64,000 bases of DNA from the NCBI RefSeq assembly GCF_001562115.1, contig NZ_CP013926.1, positions 2,418,001 through 2,482,000 on the forward strand. The letters are read 5' to 3'. The stretch comes from Alteromonas stellipolaris. Its GTDB lineage: Bacteria > Pseudomonadota > Gammaproteobacteria > Enterobacterales > Alteromonadaceae. Below, piece after piece: positions 37,776-46,976 of this stretch (within the stretch, counting starts at the first letter, position 1; the number at the start of each line of letters is the position of its first letter). The position numbers and the translations under genes are program-made. The notes beneath the pieces were generated by a model that worked only from the letters and a program-made list of their open reading frames with translations, was not told where the DNA came from and searched no databases.

Positions 37776-38183
37776 ATGTCACCCATAGAGCTCGAAAAAT
37801 TAATGAAGGACTGCGCAGAAGATGCGGTTGCTACAGCCCAAGAAGAGTTCAGTTTAACCTTAGATTATTCTGCTGAAAGTATTTCACTTGTAGATGATAT
37901 TTTACTTAGTTTTTTAGACAAATATCATGACAGCGCGCTAGAAGATGAGGCAGTTTTCACCATTTGTAATATCTTTGGAGCCTACGTAGGAGAAACGTTT
38001 CAGCGTTTTGTGGGTGGAACCTGGCTTTATGACCAATCGAATCCCAAAGCACCTTATGTGTTACTGGTGGTGGGTGAAAACTCTTATGCCTTTGCGGGTA
38101 TTTGCTACGAGCGACTAGTGAACGACAGCCAAGTTAGTGTTAAAGCTTATTTCGACCAATCTGTAAGTAATCACCGCCAGTAA
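37776..38183 (+). CDS. Uncharacterised 135-residue acidic protein
   Basis: I do not recognise a family. The protein is soluble, with no signal peptide or membrane segment. The N-terminal half is helical and acidic (MSPIELEKLMKDCAEDAV, FLDKYHDSALEDEAVFTICNIFGAYVGETF), and the C-terminal half looks like beta strands (YVLLVVGENSYAFAGICYERLV). AAGGA precedes the ATG at 37776, so the frame is well supported. It follows tcdA by 113 bp on the same strand and may share its transcript. Confidence 0.75.
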   Translation: MSPIELEKLMKDCAEDAVATAQEEFSLTLDYSAESISLVDDILLSFLDKYHDSALEDEAVFTICNIFGAYVGETFQRFVGGTWLYDQSNPKAPYVLLVVGENSYAFAGICYERLVNDSQVSVKAYFDQSVSNHRQ

Positions 38184-38286
38184 TCGGTCTGTATTGCACT
38201 TCTTCGTGTGGGGCTTTTATTTCTTGCCTCACACGCTATTCGCGATTTGCATGTAATTTAATATCTGTATGTAATTTAATGGTAAT

Positions 38287-38769
38287 TTACTCGCAATGAG
38301 GCTTTTTCCAATCTTGTATCATCCAGCGCAAATGCCGACTTCGGCTAATACAATATAGACTGATAATCGACACCACCACTTTGATGGCCGTTATTATCTC
38401 AAACCCCCAATGTACTGACACAACATGATAAAACTGCACACTCAACGACGCTATCACTCCCACTAAAATAAGTGGCAACAATGCACCAGACCAACTTGTG
38501 TATCCCTTATTCCAAAGCCTTTCACGTTGCGATATAAGCGCAAGCCCTAGCACTATCGGCACACTGCTTAATAATGCCAAGCCTAAACTTTCACTTTGAG
38601 GATAAAACAACTTGAGTAATGCTTCTGTTTGCGAACGCGAGGCTAACGAAAAAATAAACGCAATCCAGTCCAAACTAAATAGCGCTAGTATGACGTACAG
38701 CCATTTCGGCGGTAAAATGCGGCCAGATTCATCGTAATATTTTAATGGCAGTTTTAGCATGAAAAACAC
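38287..38769 (-). CDS. DUF2919 (YfeZ-type) inner-membrane protein
   Basis: 160 residues with about four membrane helices (LYVILALFSLDWIAFIFSLA; LGLALLSSVPIVLGLALI; LLPLILVGVIASLSVQFYHVV; ITAIKVVVSIISLYCI). The start YYDESGRILPPKWLYVILALF is the conserved N-terminus of DUF2919; no function is known. The first start is GTG at 38769, very close to AAGG; the ATG three codons later is equally possible. It is followed by no obvious terminator. Confidence 0.8.
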   Translation of the reverse strand: MFFMLKLPLKYYDESGRILPPKWLYVILALFSLDWIAFIFSLASRSQTEALLKLFYPQSESLGLALLSSVPIVLGLALISQRERLWNKGYTSWSGALLPLILVGVIASLSVQFYHVVSVHWGFEIITAIKVVVSIISLYCISRSRHLRWMIQDWKKPHCE

Positions 38770-38867
38770 ATAGCCTTGCTTTAAAGAATAATTAATAGCT
38801 CAGTTATTATTGGGCTAATAATGCAAACTTAAAGCGCTAAAAGAAAATATCCGACAATTTGGCAGGT

Positions 38868-40502
38868 TTATAAATGCTTTAATATAAACGACACGGCATC
38901 AGGTGATTTAAATGAGTTATGTTTAGATACAACAATGAGCCTTTCTAGCGCTTCTGGTATATCTGCACTTTCGTAGGTCACCACGCCATCAGTGAGTAAT
39001 AAACACACTTCCCTTTTTTCACATTCGGTTTCTTTTTTTGACCCAATAATTGAATAAGCTTTTCCCTGAATGCGCATAGGATACAGGGTGTTCATTAAAG
39101 GGTGGCCTGGCTTTAATGAGTCGAGGCTTTTGAATTTAGTGTCTGTTAGATAGCTCTGCATGTCTGACTGAACAATGTCTAACCCTTTCTCATCAAGTAA
39201 ACCAACAAACATATTTTTAAGTTCATAGGGTATTTGTACTAACGACGAGCCAATATAACCGATTGCCGATGCCGCCAATGCCGAGCCCTTATGGGGCGTA
39301 TCTAAATAAAAAACCGTGTTAGTTTTAAACCTAGGCTCAAAGAAAAAGGTGTCCCGAATATCTTCAGATATCGACTTTTCAACCTGCTCTGGTGACACGG
39401 CAAAGGTAGTATCCCAAAAGGCATCACCAGAAGATACCGTCAGTAACTTGGTTATAAGCCCTCCTAGGCTGTGCCCAATAAACACCGCCTCGCGAGTAAT
39501 AACGGGGTTATCAATAGTGTCCAGTAGTGCATCAAGCTCTCTCCTAATTTTCATGGCGCTGTACAGTGGCGGCTGGCCTGAAGGGTAAAGCACATGCCAA
39601 ATTTGATAGCGTTCGTTTAACCATTCGTCATTCATCACGGCCATGGTTAAGTAACGCCAAATCAAGGGATCGGAATTAAGACCATGGATCATAACAAGGG
39701 GAATTTTAGTGTCTGACATCTCCCCAATAACGTAAATTCCTCTAAGGGCTTTTGCTTGCTTAGTACCCACAAACCCTTTCCAACGAAGCCCGCCCACGGT
39801 TGCATCATTCAATAAGGCTAAATACGTGGCGCTTGGAGAGTAGCGCGCCATGTAGGCATTATTACCCACACGTACCGTGGTTCGTCCGTGGATTTTCTGG
39901 GCATCTAAGGTAATGTGCACCTCGTTACCGTCTAACTTAATGCCTTGGAACATTAAGGTGTAACTACTGTAAGTCCCTTCTTGAGGGTAATAAGTTTGTT
40001 CTGCTTCTGTGGTCGCTGGTTCTCTTACTACCACGGCAACGCCGTATTCCCCTAATATGTTGGGTTGCAGCGCCTCTTCTGAAGGCAGCATCCTAGAAGC
40101 AAAAATAATTGGTTGGTCTAAAGTCAAATGGGTGTGAAAATGTGCTTCATCTTCTTTCCCAGACATGCGCAATGTTAGCAAACTCATTAGTGCTTCTCGA
40201 TGGCGCTTTAATGCAAAGTGGCGTTCGTCAGCACTGACATCATTCCTACCAAGTAGAGCTTGAGTACACAACAAGCTATTAATTAACCCTTCTGTCGAAC
40301 GAGGTAGTACTGTTACGCAGCCCCAATAAAGCTCGCGTGTGGTGTGCGCATCATAATCAAGGGTGTATTGTGGCGTATCAGACAAACGCAAAGTGAGTGA
40401 TGGGGGCTTGGGTTTATAATAGTCGGAAGAACATGACGCCAAGCCAAGCGCAAGCAAGCTAAACAGGATGGCTAACCTTTTTCTGCAATTAAAACTGCCC
40501 AT
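38868..40502 (-). CDS. Lipoprotein alpha/beta hydrolase (esterase/lipase-like)
   Basis: 544 residues. Signal peptide RKRLAILFSLLALGLASC ends in a clear lipobox (LASC). A long N-terminal region without recognised motif precedes an alpha/beta hydrolase domain: IPLVMIHGLNSDPLIW (oxyanion strand), S345 in FIGHSLGGL, YLDTPHKGS, and a His late in the chain (SKHNSFKSPDAV). Acidic residue candidates lie between (LTDGVV). The family includes uncharacterised lipases and acyltransferases. The ATG at 40502 has CAGGG before it. The gene is divergent from rimO. Confidence 0.85.
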   Translation of the reverse strand: MGSFNCRKRLAILFSLLALGLASCSSDYYKPKPPSLTLRLSDTPQYTLDYDAHTTRELYWGCVTVLPRSTEGLINSLLCTQALLGRNDVSADERHFALKRHREALMSLLTLRMSGKEDEAHFHTHLTLDQPIIFASRMLPSEEALQPNILGEYGVAVVVREPATTEAEQTYYPQEGTYSSYTLMFQGIKLDGNEVHITLDAQKIHGRTTVRVGNNAYMARYSPSATYLALLNDATVGGLRWKGFVGTKQAKALRGIYVIGEMSDTKIPLVMIHGLNSDPLIWRYLTMAVMNDEWLNERYQIWHVLYPSGQPPLYSAMKIRRELDALLDTIDNPVITREAVFIGHSLGGLITKLLTVSSGDAFWDTTFAVSPEQVEKSISEDIRDTFFFEPRFKTNTVFYLDTPHKGSALAASAIGYIGSSLVQIPYELKNMFVGLLDEKGLDIVQSDMQSYLTDTKFKSLDSLKPGHPLMNTLYPMRIQGKAYSIIGSKKETECEKREVCLLLTDGVVTYESADIPEALERLIVVSKHNSFKSPDAVSFILKHL

Positions 40503-40638
40503 GAAGCCCTGCCGTAAACCTAGTTGAGAAGAGCGAAAGAGTATGATGAATTTTTGTTCAGTATTCCACTAATTGGCAGTATTGTCGTTAGTTGAAAAAG
40601 TTTTACCTCAAAGAGCTGCGAACCCGTCATACTTACTG

Positions 40639-40644
40639 TATAAT
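40639..40644 (+). promoter_or_regulatory. Candidate -10 element upstream of rimO
   Basis: TATAAT about 50 bp before the rimO start. No good -35 is seen at the right distance, so this is tentative. Confidence 0.35.
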
Positions 40645-40694
40645 CCGCGGCCATTTTAGGCACAAGTAGCGTCGTTTACCGGGTGATATTTTAG

Positions 40695-42137
40695 ATGACT
40701 GTAGAAACCTTCAATCCAAGTAAAGCAGCAAACAAAACCACTACTTTAGAAACGCCAGTTAGAACTCTAACTGAAAATCGTAGTACAGGTGCAAGCAACG
40801 GCGCCCGCATTGGGTTTGTCAGCTTAGGCTGCCCTAAAAACTTGGTAGACTCCGAGCGCATTCTTACGCAATTGCGTACAGAAGGCTACGATGTTGTTCC
40901 TACATACAACGATGCTGATTTAGTCATTGTTAATACCTGCGGCTTTATTGATGCCGCGGTGGAAGAGTCACTTGATACCATTGGTGAAGCGCTAAAAGAA
41001 AATGGCAAAGTCATCGTGACTGGTTGTTTGGGCATTAAAGAAGATGAAATTCGTGAAGTACATCCTAATGTACTGGCTATTACCGGTCCTCACGCTTATG
41101 AATCGGTAGTTGAGCAAGTTCACGAACACTTACCTAAGCCTCAACATAATCCGTTTGAACATTTAGTGCCCGATCACGGTGTTAAACTTACCCCTCGTCA
41201 TTACGCGTATTTAAAAATATCAGAAGGCTGTAACCACAGATGCACTTTCTGCATCATTCCTTCCATGCGTGGCGATTTGGTAAGCCGCCCTGTAGGCAGT
41301 GTGCTTGATGAAGCTAAACGTTTAAAAGCTGCGGGTGTGAAAGAGCTACTGGTTATTTCACAAGATACCAGTGCCTACGGCGTTGATGTGAAACATAGAA
41401 CAGGCTTCTGGGATGGTATGCCCGTAAAAACACACATGCAGCAATTGTGTGAGAAATTGGGTGAAATGGGTATTTGGGTGCGCCTTCATTATGTTTACCC
41501 CTACCCACATGTTGATGACCTTATTCCCTTAATGAATGAAGGTAAAATTCTTCCTTACCTTGATATCCCATTTCAGCATGCCAATAAACGTATTTTACGT
41601 TTAATGAAACGCCCTGGTAGTGCAGATCGTACCCTAGAACGAGTTAAGAAATGGCGTGAAGCCTGCCCTTCATTGGTAATACGCTCAACCTTTATCGTAG
41701 GTTTTCCGGGTGAAACCGAAGAAGAGTTTGAAGAGTTGCTCGACTTTATTCGTGAAGCACAGCTAGATCGTGTGGGCGCATTTGCTTATTCACCAGTTGA
41801 AGGTGCTCGTGCCAACGATTTACCTGATCCTGTGCCAGAAGACGTTAAACAAGAACGCTTAGCACGCTTTATGGAAGTTCAAGGTGAAATTAGCGCCCAG
41901 CGCTTACAAGCTCGCATTGGTAATGAATACCAAGTGGTTATTGACAGTGTAGACAGCGAAGGTGCTGTAGGGCGAACGTACGCCGATGCGCCTGAAGTTG
42001 ATGGCTTAGTTCACCTTAATGGCGTTTACGATGTAAAACCGGGTCAACGGGTGTGGGCTGAAGTCATTCACGCTAATGAACACGACGTGTGGGCTGTGCT
42101 GTCTGAAGACCAAGACGAAGACGAAAGCCAAGGCTAA
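40695..42137 (+). CDS. rimO: Ribosomal protein S12 methylthiotransferase
   Basis: 480 residues. A radical-SAM enzyme that adds a methylthio group to Asp89 of ribosomal protein S12. The N-terminal UPF0004 domain ([30 protein letters not shown]) binds one 4Fe-4S cluster, and [11 protein letters not shown] binds the radical-SAM cluster. A TRAM domain forms the C-terminus ([21 protein letters not shown]). Compared with the E. coli enzyme it has about 35 extra N-terminal residues before GARIGFVSL; a later start is possible, but GGGTGA precedes the ATG at 40695. Confidence 0.96.
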   Translation: MTVETFNPSKAANKTTTLETPVRTLTENRSTGASNGARIGFVSLGCPKNLVDSERILTQLRTEGYDVVPTYNDADLVIVNTCGFIDAAVEESLDTIGEALKENGKVIVTGCLGIKEDEIREVHPNVLAITGPHAYESVVEQVHEHLPKPQHNPFEHLVPDHGVKLTPRHYAYLKISEGCNHRCTFCIIPSMRGDLVSRPVGSVLDEAKRLKAAGVKELLVISQDTSAYGVDVKHRTGFWDGMPVKTHMQQLCEKLGEMGIWVRLHYVYPYPHVDDLIPLMNEGKILPYLDIPFQHANKRILRLMKRPGSADRTLERVKKWREACPSLVIRSTFIVGFPGETEEEFEELLDFIREAQLDRVGAFAYSPVEGARANDLPDPVPEDVKQERLARFMEVQGEISAQRLQARIGNEYQVVIDSVDSEGAVGRTYADAPEVDGLVHLNGVYDVKPGQRVWAEVIHANEHDVWAVLSEDQDEDESQG

Positions 42138-42194
42138 TTTTAGAAGCAGCCAGCAAGCGTTCAACTCGCTAGCTACATTAAACACAGTTTAGAA

Positions 42195-42230
42195 AAAACC
42201 GGTAAGTCCTAAGGCTTTACCGGTTTTTTT
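42195..42230 (+). terminator. Rho-independent terminator after rimO
   Basis: AACCGGTAAG and CTTTACCGGTT form a stem with one mismatch or bulge, followed by seven T. The A-run on the other side may let it also serve the SDR gene. Confidence 0.85.
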
Positions 42231-42291
42231 ATGTGTTCTTTAATCTAAGAAAAGTAACAAATATACTTTATATAAAGGACTTACTTAGGGC

Positions 42292-42951
42292 TTACCAAGG
42301 CAATTCATCGCCATTGGAATGAATAAAACGCCCTGCATTATCAAGAGTCATCTCAGCTATTCGAGCCACTAATCTTTGTGCAGAGGTATCTGCATCAATA
42401 TCTCCGCTTCCATTCACCATTTCAGTTTGCACAAACCCTGGGTGAAATAAACCTACCGCTATTCCTTGTGGCTTGAGATCGTTTGCTAATGACACACCAG
42501 CAGCATTTAGTGCGGCTTTCGACATTCTATAGCCATAATACCCGCCAGAGGTGTTATCCGTCATAGAGCCCATTCTGCTGGTGATCATGGCTATCTTACT
42601 GTTGTCGGCCATTGATGAAAGCAGAGTTTGCGTGACAAGCAGTGGCCCCATAGCGTTCACTCTAAACTGATAATCTATGGTATGAGGTTCCCAGTCATCC
42701 AAGGTTTCTCTGCCCAACACACCAGCGTTATTAATAAGCAGGTCAATTTTAACGTCTGTTAATTCCGCTAAACTATCTGCCAGTGTATCTGGCTGCGACA
42801 CGTCAACACCGGTAATTACTTTGACGCCAGAGGAATTGAGCTCATCACAGCTATTACGACAGGTGGCATACACAGTCGCACCTTGCGCTTTATATTGTTT
42901 AACGAGGGCTAGACCAATACCGCGGTTGCCCCCTGTAATGACTACGTTCAT
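42292..42951 (-). CDS. Short-chain dehydrogenase/reductase family protein
   Basis: 219 residues, a classical SDR. The dinucleotide motif TGGNRGIGLALVKQY, the NNAGVLGR motif and the active Tyr-Lys in YYGYRMSKAALN are present, with the upstream Ser in ITSRMGS. C-factor/CsgA-like SDRs have this length and pattern, but the substrate is not evident. The ATG at 42951 has AGGGAG upstream. It is encoded alone, converging with rimO. Confidence 0.9.
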   Translation of the reverse strand: MNVVITGGNRGIGLALVKQYKAQGATVYATCRNSCDELNSSGVKVITGVDVSQPDTLADSLAELTDVKIDLLINNAGVLGRETLDDWEPHTIDYQFRVNAMGPLLVTQTLLSSMADNSKIAMITSRMGSMTDNTSGGYYGYRMSKAALNAAGVSLANDLKPQGIAVGLFHPGFVQTEMVNGSGDIDADTSAQRLVARIAEMTLDNAGRFIHSNGDELPW

Positions 42952-43067
42952 TTTAACGCTCCCTATTTTTATGCTGCACCCGATTTAGAATATGCCAGTC
43001 GTATTTCGAGAAAACCAGGCTGAATGCACTCACAATGAAAGAATGTATTAACCGTCTTTGGCAACGG

Positions 43068-43097
43068 TAAGATTTGTCTTTAAGCAGGCAAATCTTA
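43068..43097 (+). other. Stem-loop directly upstream of the boxA-like element
   Basis: TAAGATTTG / CAAATCTTA, a 9-bp stem with a 12-base loop, one base before TTGCTCTTTAACA. A second small inverted repeat (ACCGT/ACGGT, 43051-43068) precedes it. It could be the 3' structure of kdsB on the minus strand, but no T-run follows there. Confidence 0.5.
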
Positions 43098-43098
43098 T

Positions 43099-43110
43099 TG
43101 CTCTTTAACA
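43099..43110 (+). promoter_or_regulatory. boxA-like antitermination element (TGCTCTTTAACA)
   Basis: An exact match to the E. coli rRNA boxA, on the plus strand, in the 229-bp gap between kdsB and the SDR gene. A stem-loop precedes it, like the boxB-boxA order of rRNA leaders. No rRNA gene is visible in the window, and no plus-strand gene follows. A chance match to a 12-mer in 64 kb is unlikely (about 1 in 130 counting both strands) but possible. Confidence 0.45.
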
Positions 43111-43180
43111 CGTTATATCACGTAGCTTTTTTATCTTTACTGGTTTACAGCCACCTAAAAAAGCGAGTAAAAAGTGCGGC

Positions 43181-43930
43181 CTACCCTAGCGACGCCAGCA
43201 AACGCGCGAGATCTTCAGGTGTATCAATACCTACTGGTGGTTTGGCATTTGCCACAGTACAGTGGATTTTGTCGCCATACCACAAGGCCCGAAGCTGCTC
43301 GAGAGATTCAATTTGCTCAAGAGCACTAGGCTGATAACTTACGTACTGCTGCACGTATTGTGCACGGTACGCATAAATGCCTATATGTCGAAAATACAAT
43401 TTAGGATCAACACTTTGACGGTTTTCCATCATACGATCGCGCTCAAATGGAATAGCCGAACGCGAAAAATACATCGCTTCTTGATGTGCGTTAACCAGTA
43501 CTTTAACCATATTAGGGTTGAATACATCGTCGCTTTCTAAAATGGGCGTAGACAAGGTAGCCATCACACATTGAGGTGCATTCGACAAATTACTTGCCAC
43601 TTGCTTAATGTTCGCCGCAGGAATGAAAGGTTCATCGCCTTGCACATTGACTACTATGCTATCAGCAGCAATGTTTTCTTTCTCAATGACCTCGGCAATA
43701 CGTTCGGTGCCTGATTGATGTGTATCGGCGGTCATACATACATGAGAAAATTCGTTAGCAACGTCGGCAATGCGCATATCGTCAGTGGCGACAATGATTC
43801 GATCAGCCCCCGCCTCAATGGCTCGCTCCACCACATGCTGAATCATGGGTTTACCATTAATGTCAGCTAGGGGTTTACCTGGAAAACGGCTAGAGCCATA
43901 TCGTGCGGGAATAACTACTGTAAATGCCAT
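43181..43930 (-). CDS. kdsB: 3-deoxy-manno-octulosonate cytidylyltransferase (CMP-KDO synthetase)
   Basis: 249 residues. It activates KDO with CTP for addition to lipid A. The signature [30 protein letters not shown], and the [11 protein letters not shown] / [11 protein letters not shown] blocks are those of KdsB. The ATG at 43930 has AGGT about eight bases upstream; the GTG one codon earlier is less likely. It is the last gene of the comEC-msbA-lpxK-trm112-kdsB operon. Confidence 0.95.
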   Translation of the reverse strand: MAFTVVIPARYGSSRFPGKPLADINGKPMIQHVVERAIEAGADRIIVATDDMRIADVANEFSHVCMTADTHQSGTERIAEVIEKENIAADSIVVNVQGDEPFIPAANIKQVASNLSNAPQCVMATLSTPILESDDVFNPNMVKVLVNAHQEAMYFSRSAIPFERDRMMENRQSVDPKLYFRHIGIYAYRAQYVQQYVSYQPSALEQIESLEQLRALWYGDKIHCTVANAKPPVGIDTPEDLARLLASLG

Positions 43931-43937
43931 CACACAC

Positions 43938-44132
43938 CTATCGCGTTGCGTCTACTTCATCAAGTGTCATTACCGTTGCTTTGCTTTCGATAAGCACCGG
44001 AATACCGTCTTTAATATCGTAAGCTAAACGGTCGAAGCGGCAAATTAGTTTATCTTTTTCATCATTAAGCACCAATTTGCCTTTGCACACTGGGCATGCC
44101 AGTACTTCTAATAATTTATTATCAAATGCCAT
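43938..44132 (-). CDS. Trm112-like (YcaR family) small protein
   Basis: 64 residues. The start [16 protein letters not shown] keeps a CPxC zinc-ribbon half; the usual second Cys pair is reduced to a lone Cys (LICRFDR). The family is found beside lpxK and kdsB in gammaproteobacteria (ycaR of E. coli); its role is not established. AAGGA lies about seven bases before the ATG at 44132. It is 7 bp from kdsB and 16 bp from lpxK. Confidence 0.88.
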   Translation of the reverse strand: MAFDNKLLEVLACPVCKGKLVLNDEKDKLICRFDRLAYDIKDGIPVLIESKATVMTLDEVDATR

Positions 44133-44148
44133 TATATTTCCTTGCTTG

Positions 44149-45159
44149 CTAAGGCGTCATTGTTAAGCCAGCATTAACCAGCTTGTCATCTATTTGCGTG
44201 AAAAACTTCTGGTCGATACTTGCCGAAACCGGCAAATACCAACAATCGCTATGAGCGATTTCACTTACCTTCACCGCATCTTTTTCGGTCATTAGTACCG
44301 TACCCGAAGGGATATCGTTTGCTGTAAATTGGTGATGATCAGGAAACGGTAATGTGCTGGACAAATTCAACCCCATACTCTTTAACTGAGAGAAAAAACG
44401 TTCAGGAGCACCAATACCCGCCATTGCGGTAATATTTTTACCCGTAAAGCTAGTCAGTTCAGCCTGCTCGGTGGGCTTCGTAACAGAGCACATTTCACCG
44501 GCTACCAACTTCATAAGGTACTGAGGAGTTTGACCCGCTTTAAGCTCTGGCTTTTTGTTATCAGCACGGTTATGCACGATAGCATTCACCGTTGCCAGCC
44601 GCCAATGACCTTCTCTAAGCGGCCCCATCGGTATTAAAAAGCCGCTACCGGTTAAACGCTCGTCCATTACCACTACTTCAACATCTCGCGCTAACGCATA
44701 ATGTTGAAGGCCATCATCACAGATAATTAGGTCGCAATTAAGAACATTTGAAAGGTAATTTGCGCCCCGGCTACGTAGGGGGTCTATGACGACTGGCACT
44801 TGGCTACGAATGGCCAGTAATCGAGGTTCATCCCCTACTTCACTGGCATCATCGTTACCGGTAACTTGTCGAGGATAGAAGCTAGACTTACCGCCATACC
44901 CCCTACTTAAAATACCAACTCGCACACCCTTTTTGCGATAATACTGCGCGAGTGCAAGTACTACGGGTGTTTTACCGTTACCGCCAACCGAAATGTTGCC
45001 TACGACAATAACCTTGGCATGGCCTCGATACACTTTTTTCAGGCCTGTAGAAAACAAACACCTACGAAAAGCAGTTATCAGCCAGAAAAGTATCGCAAGT
45101 GGCGATAACAGCCAAACTAATGGGTGACCAGCGTACCAGCGCTTCACCATACGGCTCAC
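44149..45159 (-). CDS. lpxK: Tetraacyldisaccharide 4'-kinase
   Basis: 336 residues. It phosphorylates the 4' position of the tetra-acylated disaccharide, the sixth step of lipid A synthesis, at the inner membrane. An N-terminal membrane helix (LVWLLSPLAILFWLITAFRR) is followed by VVGNISVGGNGKTPVVLAL (P-loop) and DGLQHYALARDVEVVVMD. GTG at 45159 directly follows the msbA stop, so translation is coupled; an ATG three codons later is the other option. It belongs to the msbA operon. Confidence 0.95.
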   Translation of the reverse strand: MSRMVKRWYAGHPLVWLLSPLAILFWLITAFRRCLFSTGLKKVYRGHAKVIVVGNISVGGNGKTPVVLALAQYYRKKGVRVGILSRGYGGKSSFYPRQVTGNDDASEVGDEPRLLAIRSQVPVVIDPLRSRGANYLSNVLNCDLIICDDGLQHYALARDVEVVVMDERLTGSGFLIPMGPLREGHWRLATVNAIVHNRADNKKPELKAGQTPQYLMKLVAGEMCSVTKPTEQAELTSFTGKNITAMAGIGAPERFFSQLKSMGLNLSSTLPFPDHHQFTANDIPSGTVLMTEKDAVKVSEIAHSDCWYLPVSASIDQKFFTQIDDKLVNAGLTMTP

Positions 45160-46905
45160 TTAGTTATCACCAAACTGCAGTGCGTGAAGCTGAGCATAAT
45201 GCCCACCTTTCTCAAGTAACTCGTGATGCTTACCACTTTCAATGATTCGACCTTGCTCAACCACCATGATGGTATCAGCATTTTCAATAGTCGATAACCT
45301 GTGTGCTACTACAATACTGGTACAACGTTTTTGTAATGTTTCTAATGCATCTTGAATGAGTCTTTCCGATTCAGTATCTAGCGCCGAGGTAGCTTCGTCT
45401 AAAATTAGAATTGGCGCATCGGCTAAAATAGCGCGGGCAATAGCAATACGTTGGCGCTGACCGCCCGATAGCATAAGGCCATTTTCACCAATAACGGTAT
45501 CGATACCTTCAGGTAAATTACCTAAAAATTCATCGACATGGGCCATTTTACAGGCTTGCTCGATTTGTGCTTGCGTCACCGTTTCTTTCGCACCATAAGC
45601 AATGTTATTGGCAATAGAATCGTTGAACAAAGTCACATTTTGCGATACCACAGCAAACTGCGCCCGTAGTGATTTCAAATCAATACTGTCTAAAGGATTA
45701 TCATCCAACCTGACTTGCCCACTTTGCGGGGAATAGAATCGGGTAAGCAATGAGGAGATAGTCGACTTACCGCTTCCCGAACGCCCGACCAAAGCAACAG
45801 AATGCCCAGGCTCTACAGTAAACGAAACGTTCGACAGCGCAGGTGAATGCTTGCCTGGATAAGTAAAGGTCACATCATCGAATTCAATTTTACCCACTGC
45901 GCGTTCTACTTTTATGTCGCCAGAATCAGCTTCGTTTTCTCTGTCTAGTATTTCAAATACGCTTACGCAGGCAGTCATGCCTTTTTGAAATTCATTATTA
46001 ATTGTAGTTAACTGTTTAAGTGGCTTTAATAGCATCACCATACAAAACACTACGTTAATAAATACACCAGCAGAGAGCTTTTCTACCATGCCAGGGGTAC
46101 TGGCAATATAGAGCACTACGGCTAACGCAACAGAGGCAATAACTTGAATAGACGACACACTTAGAATTTGGGTAACCGCCAGCTTCATGGTTTGTTGACG
46201 ATTATTATTATTTTTCTGCTCGAAGCGTTTTTGTTCGATAGTTTGCCCACCAAACATAATCACTACTTTATGGCCTTTTACCGCCTGCTCTACCGCAGAG
46301 GTTAAATTGCCCATGGCTTGCTGAATGTTTCGACTAACCACCCTAAACCGTTTACTCACGAATGAGACAATAACTGCAACCAAGGGGCCAATCAGCAAGA
46401 AGATAATAGATAATTGCCACGAGTAATAAAACATAACGGCGAGCAAACCAATAACCAGCGCTCCTTCCCGCACCAAGGTTAACAAGGCTTTACCGGAAGC
46501 ATTTGCAACTTGCTCTGTGTCGTAGGTCACTTTACTTATTAACGCGCCCACCGCTTGCGTATCGTGAAATGACACCGGTAAATGGATATATTTATCGAAT
46601 AACTGTTGTCGCATGCGCATGACAACCTGCGCACCAATCCACGTTAGTGTGTAGGTACCAAGAAAGTTAAATAAGCCCCGTAACAAAAACAAAGGGACTA
46701 TGGCATAGGCGGCCAACCTTAGGTAAGCATGATCATTTTTCCCTAATGACTCGTCAATCATGGGCTGCAATTGTGCAAATACAAAAGTATCTACCGCGGA
46801 GTAGCCCACCATGCCAATAACGGCAACGAAGAAAGGGAGTTTATATTCACGCAGATAGCGTAAAAAGCGTTTAACCTGGAAGGCCGACGGATCGGTTTGT
46901 TGCAT
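45160..46905 (-). CDS. msbA: Lipid A export ATP-binding/permease protein
   Basis: 581 residues, a half-size ABC exporter flipping lipid A-core across the inner membrane. Six hydrophobic segments occupy the first 320 residues. The ATPase domain has Walker A GRSGSGKST, the signature LSGGQRQRIAIARA, Walker B ILILDEATSALD and the H-loop VVAHRLST. The ATG at 46905 was preferred to the TTG one codon before. The stop abuts lpxK, and comEC lies about 70 bp upstream. Confidence 0.96.
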   Translation of the reverse strand: MQQTDPSAFQVKRFLRYLREYKLPFFVAVIGMVGYSAVDTFVFAQLQPMIDESLGKNDHAYLRLAAYAIVPLFLLRGLFNFLGTYTLTWIGAQVVMRMRQQLFDKYIHLPVSFHDTQAVGALISKVTYDTEQVANASGKALLTLVREGALVIGLLAVMFYYSWQLSIIFLLIGPLVAVIVSFVSKRFRVVSRNIQQAMGNLTSAVEQAVKGHKVVIMFGGQTIEQKRFEQKNNNNRQQTMKLAVTQILSVSSIQVIASVALAVVLYIASTPGMVEKLSAGVFINVVFCMVMLLKPLKQLTTINNEFQKGMTACVSVFEILDRENEADSGDIKVERAVGKIEFDDVTFTYPGKHSPALSNVSFTVEPGHSVALVGRSGSGKSTISSLLTRFYSPQSGQVRLDDNPLDSIDLKSLRAQFAVVSQNVTLFNDSIANNIAYGAKETVTQAQIEQACKMAHVDEFLGNLPEGIDTVIGENGLMLSGGQRQRIAIARAILADAPILILDEATSALDTESERLIQDALETLQKRCTSIVVAHRLSTIENADTIMVVEQGRIIESGKHHELLEKGGHYAQLHALQFGDN

Positions 46906-46976
46906 CAAAGTGTTTTAACCTGTTCGTTATTCATTACTTTCACCCTAGCTATTGTACTAGTACTTGAGTCATTTCC

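Noticed and set aside
38206..38234. GTGTGGGGC / GCCTCACAC stem-loop after the 135-aa gene as terminator
   Set aside because: A 9-bp stem with one G-T pair exists but no T-run follows in either direction.
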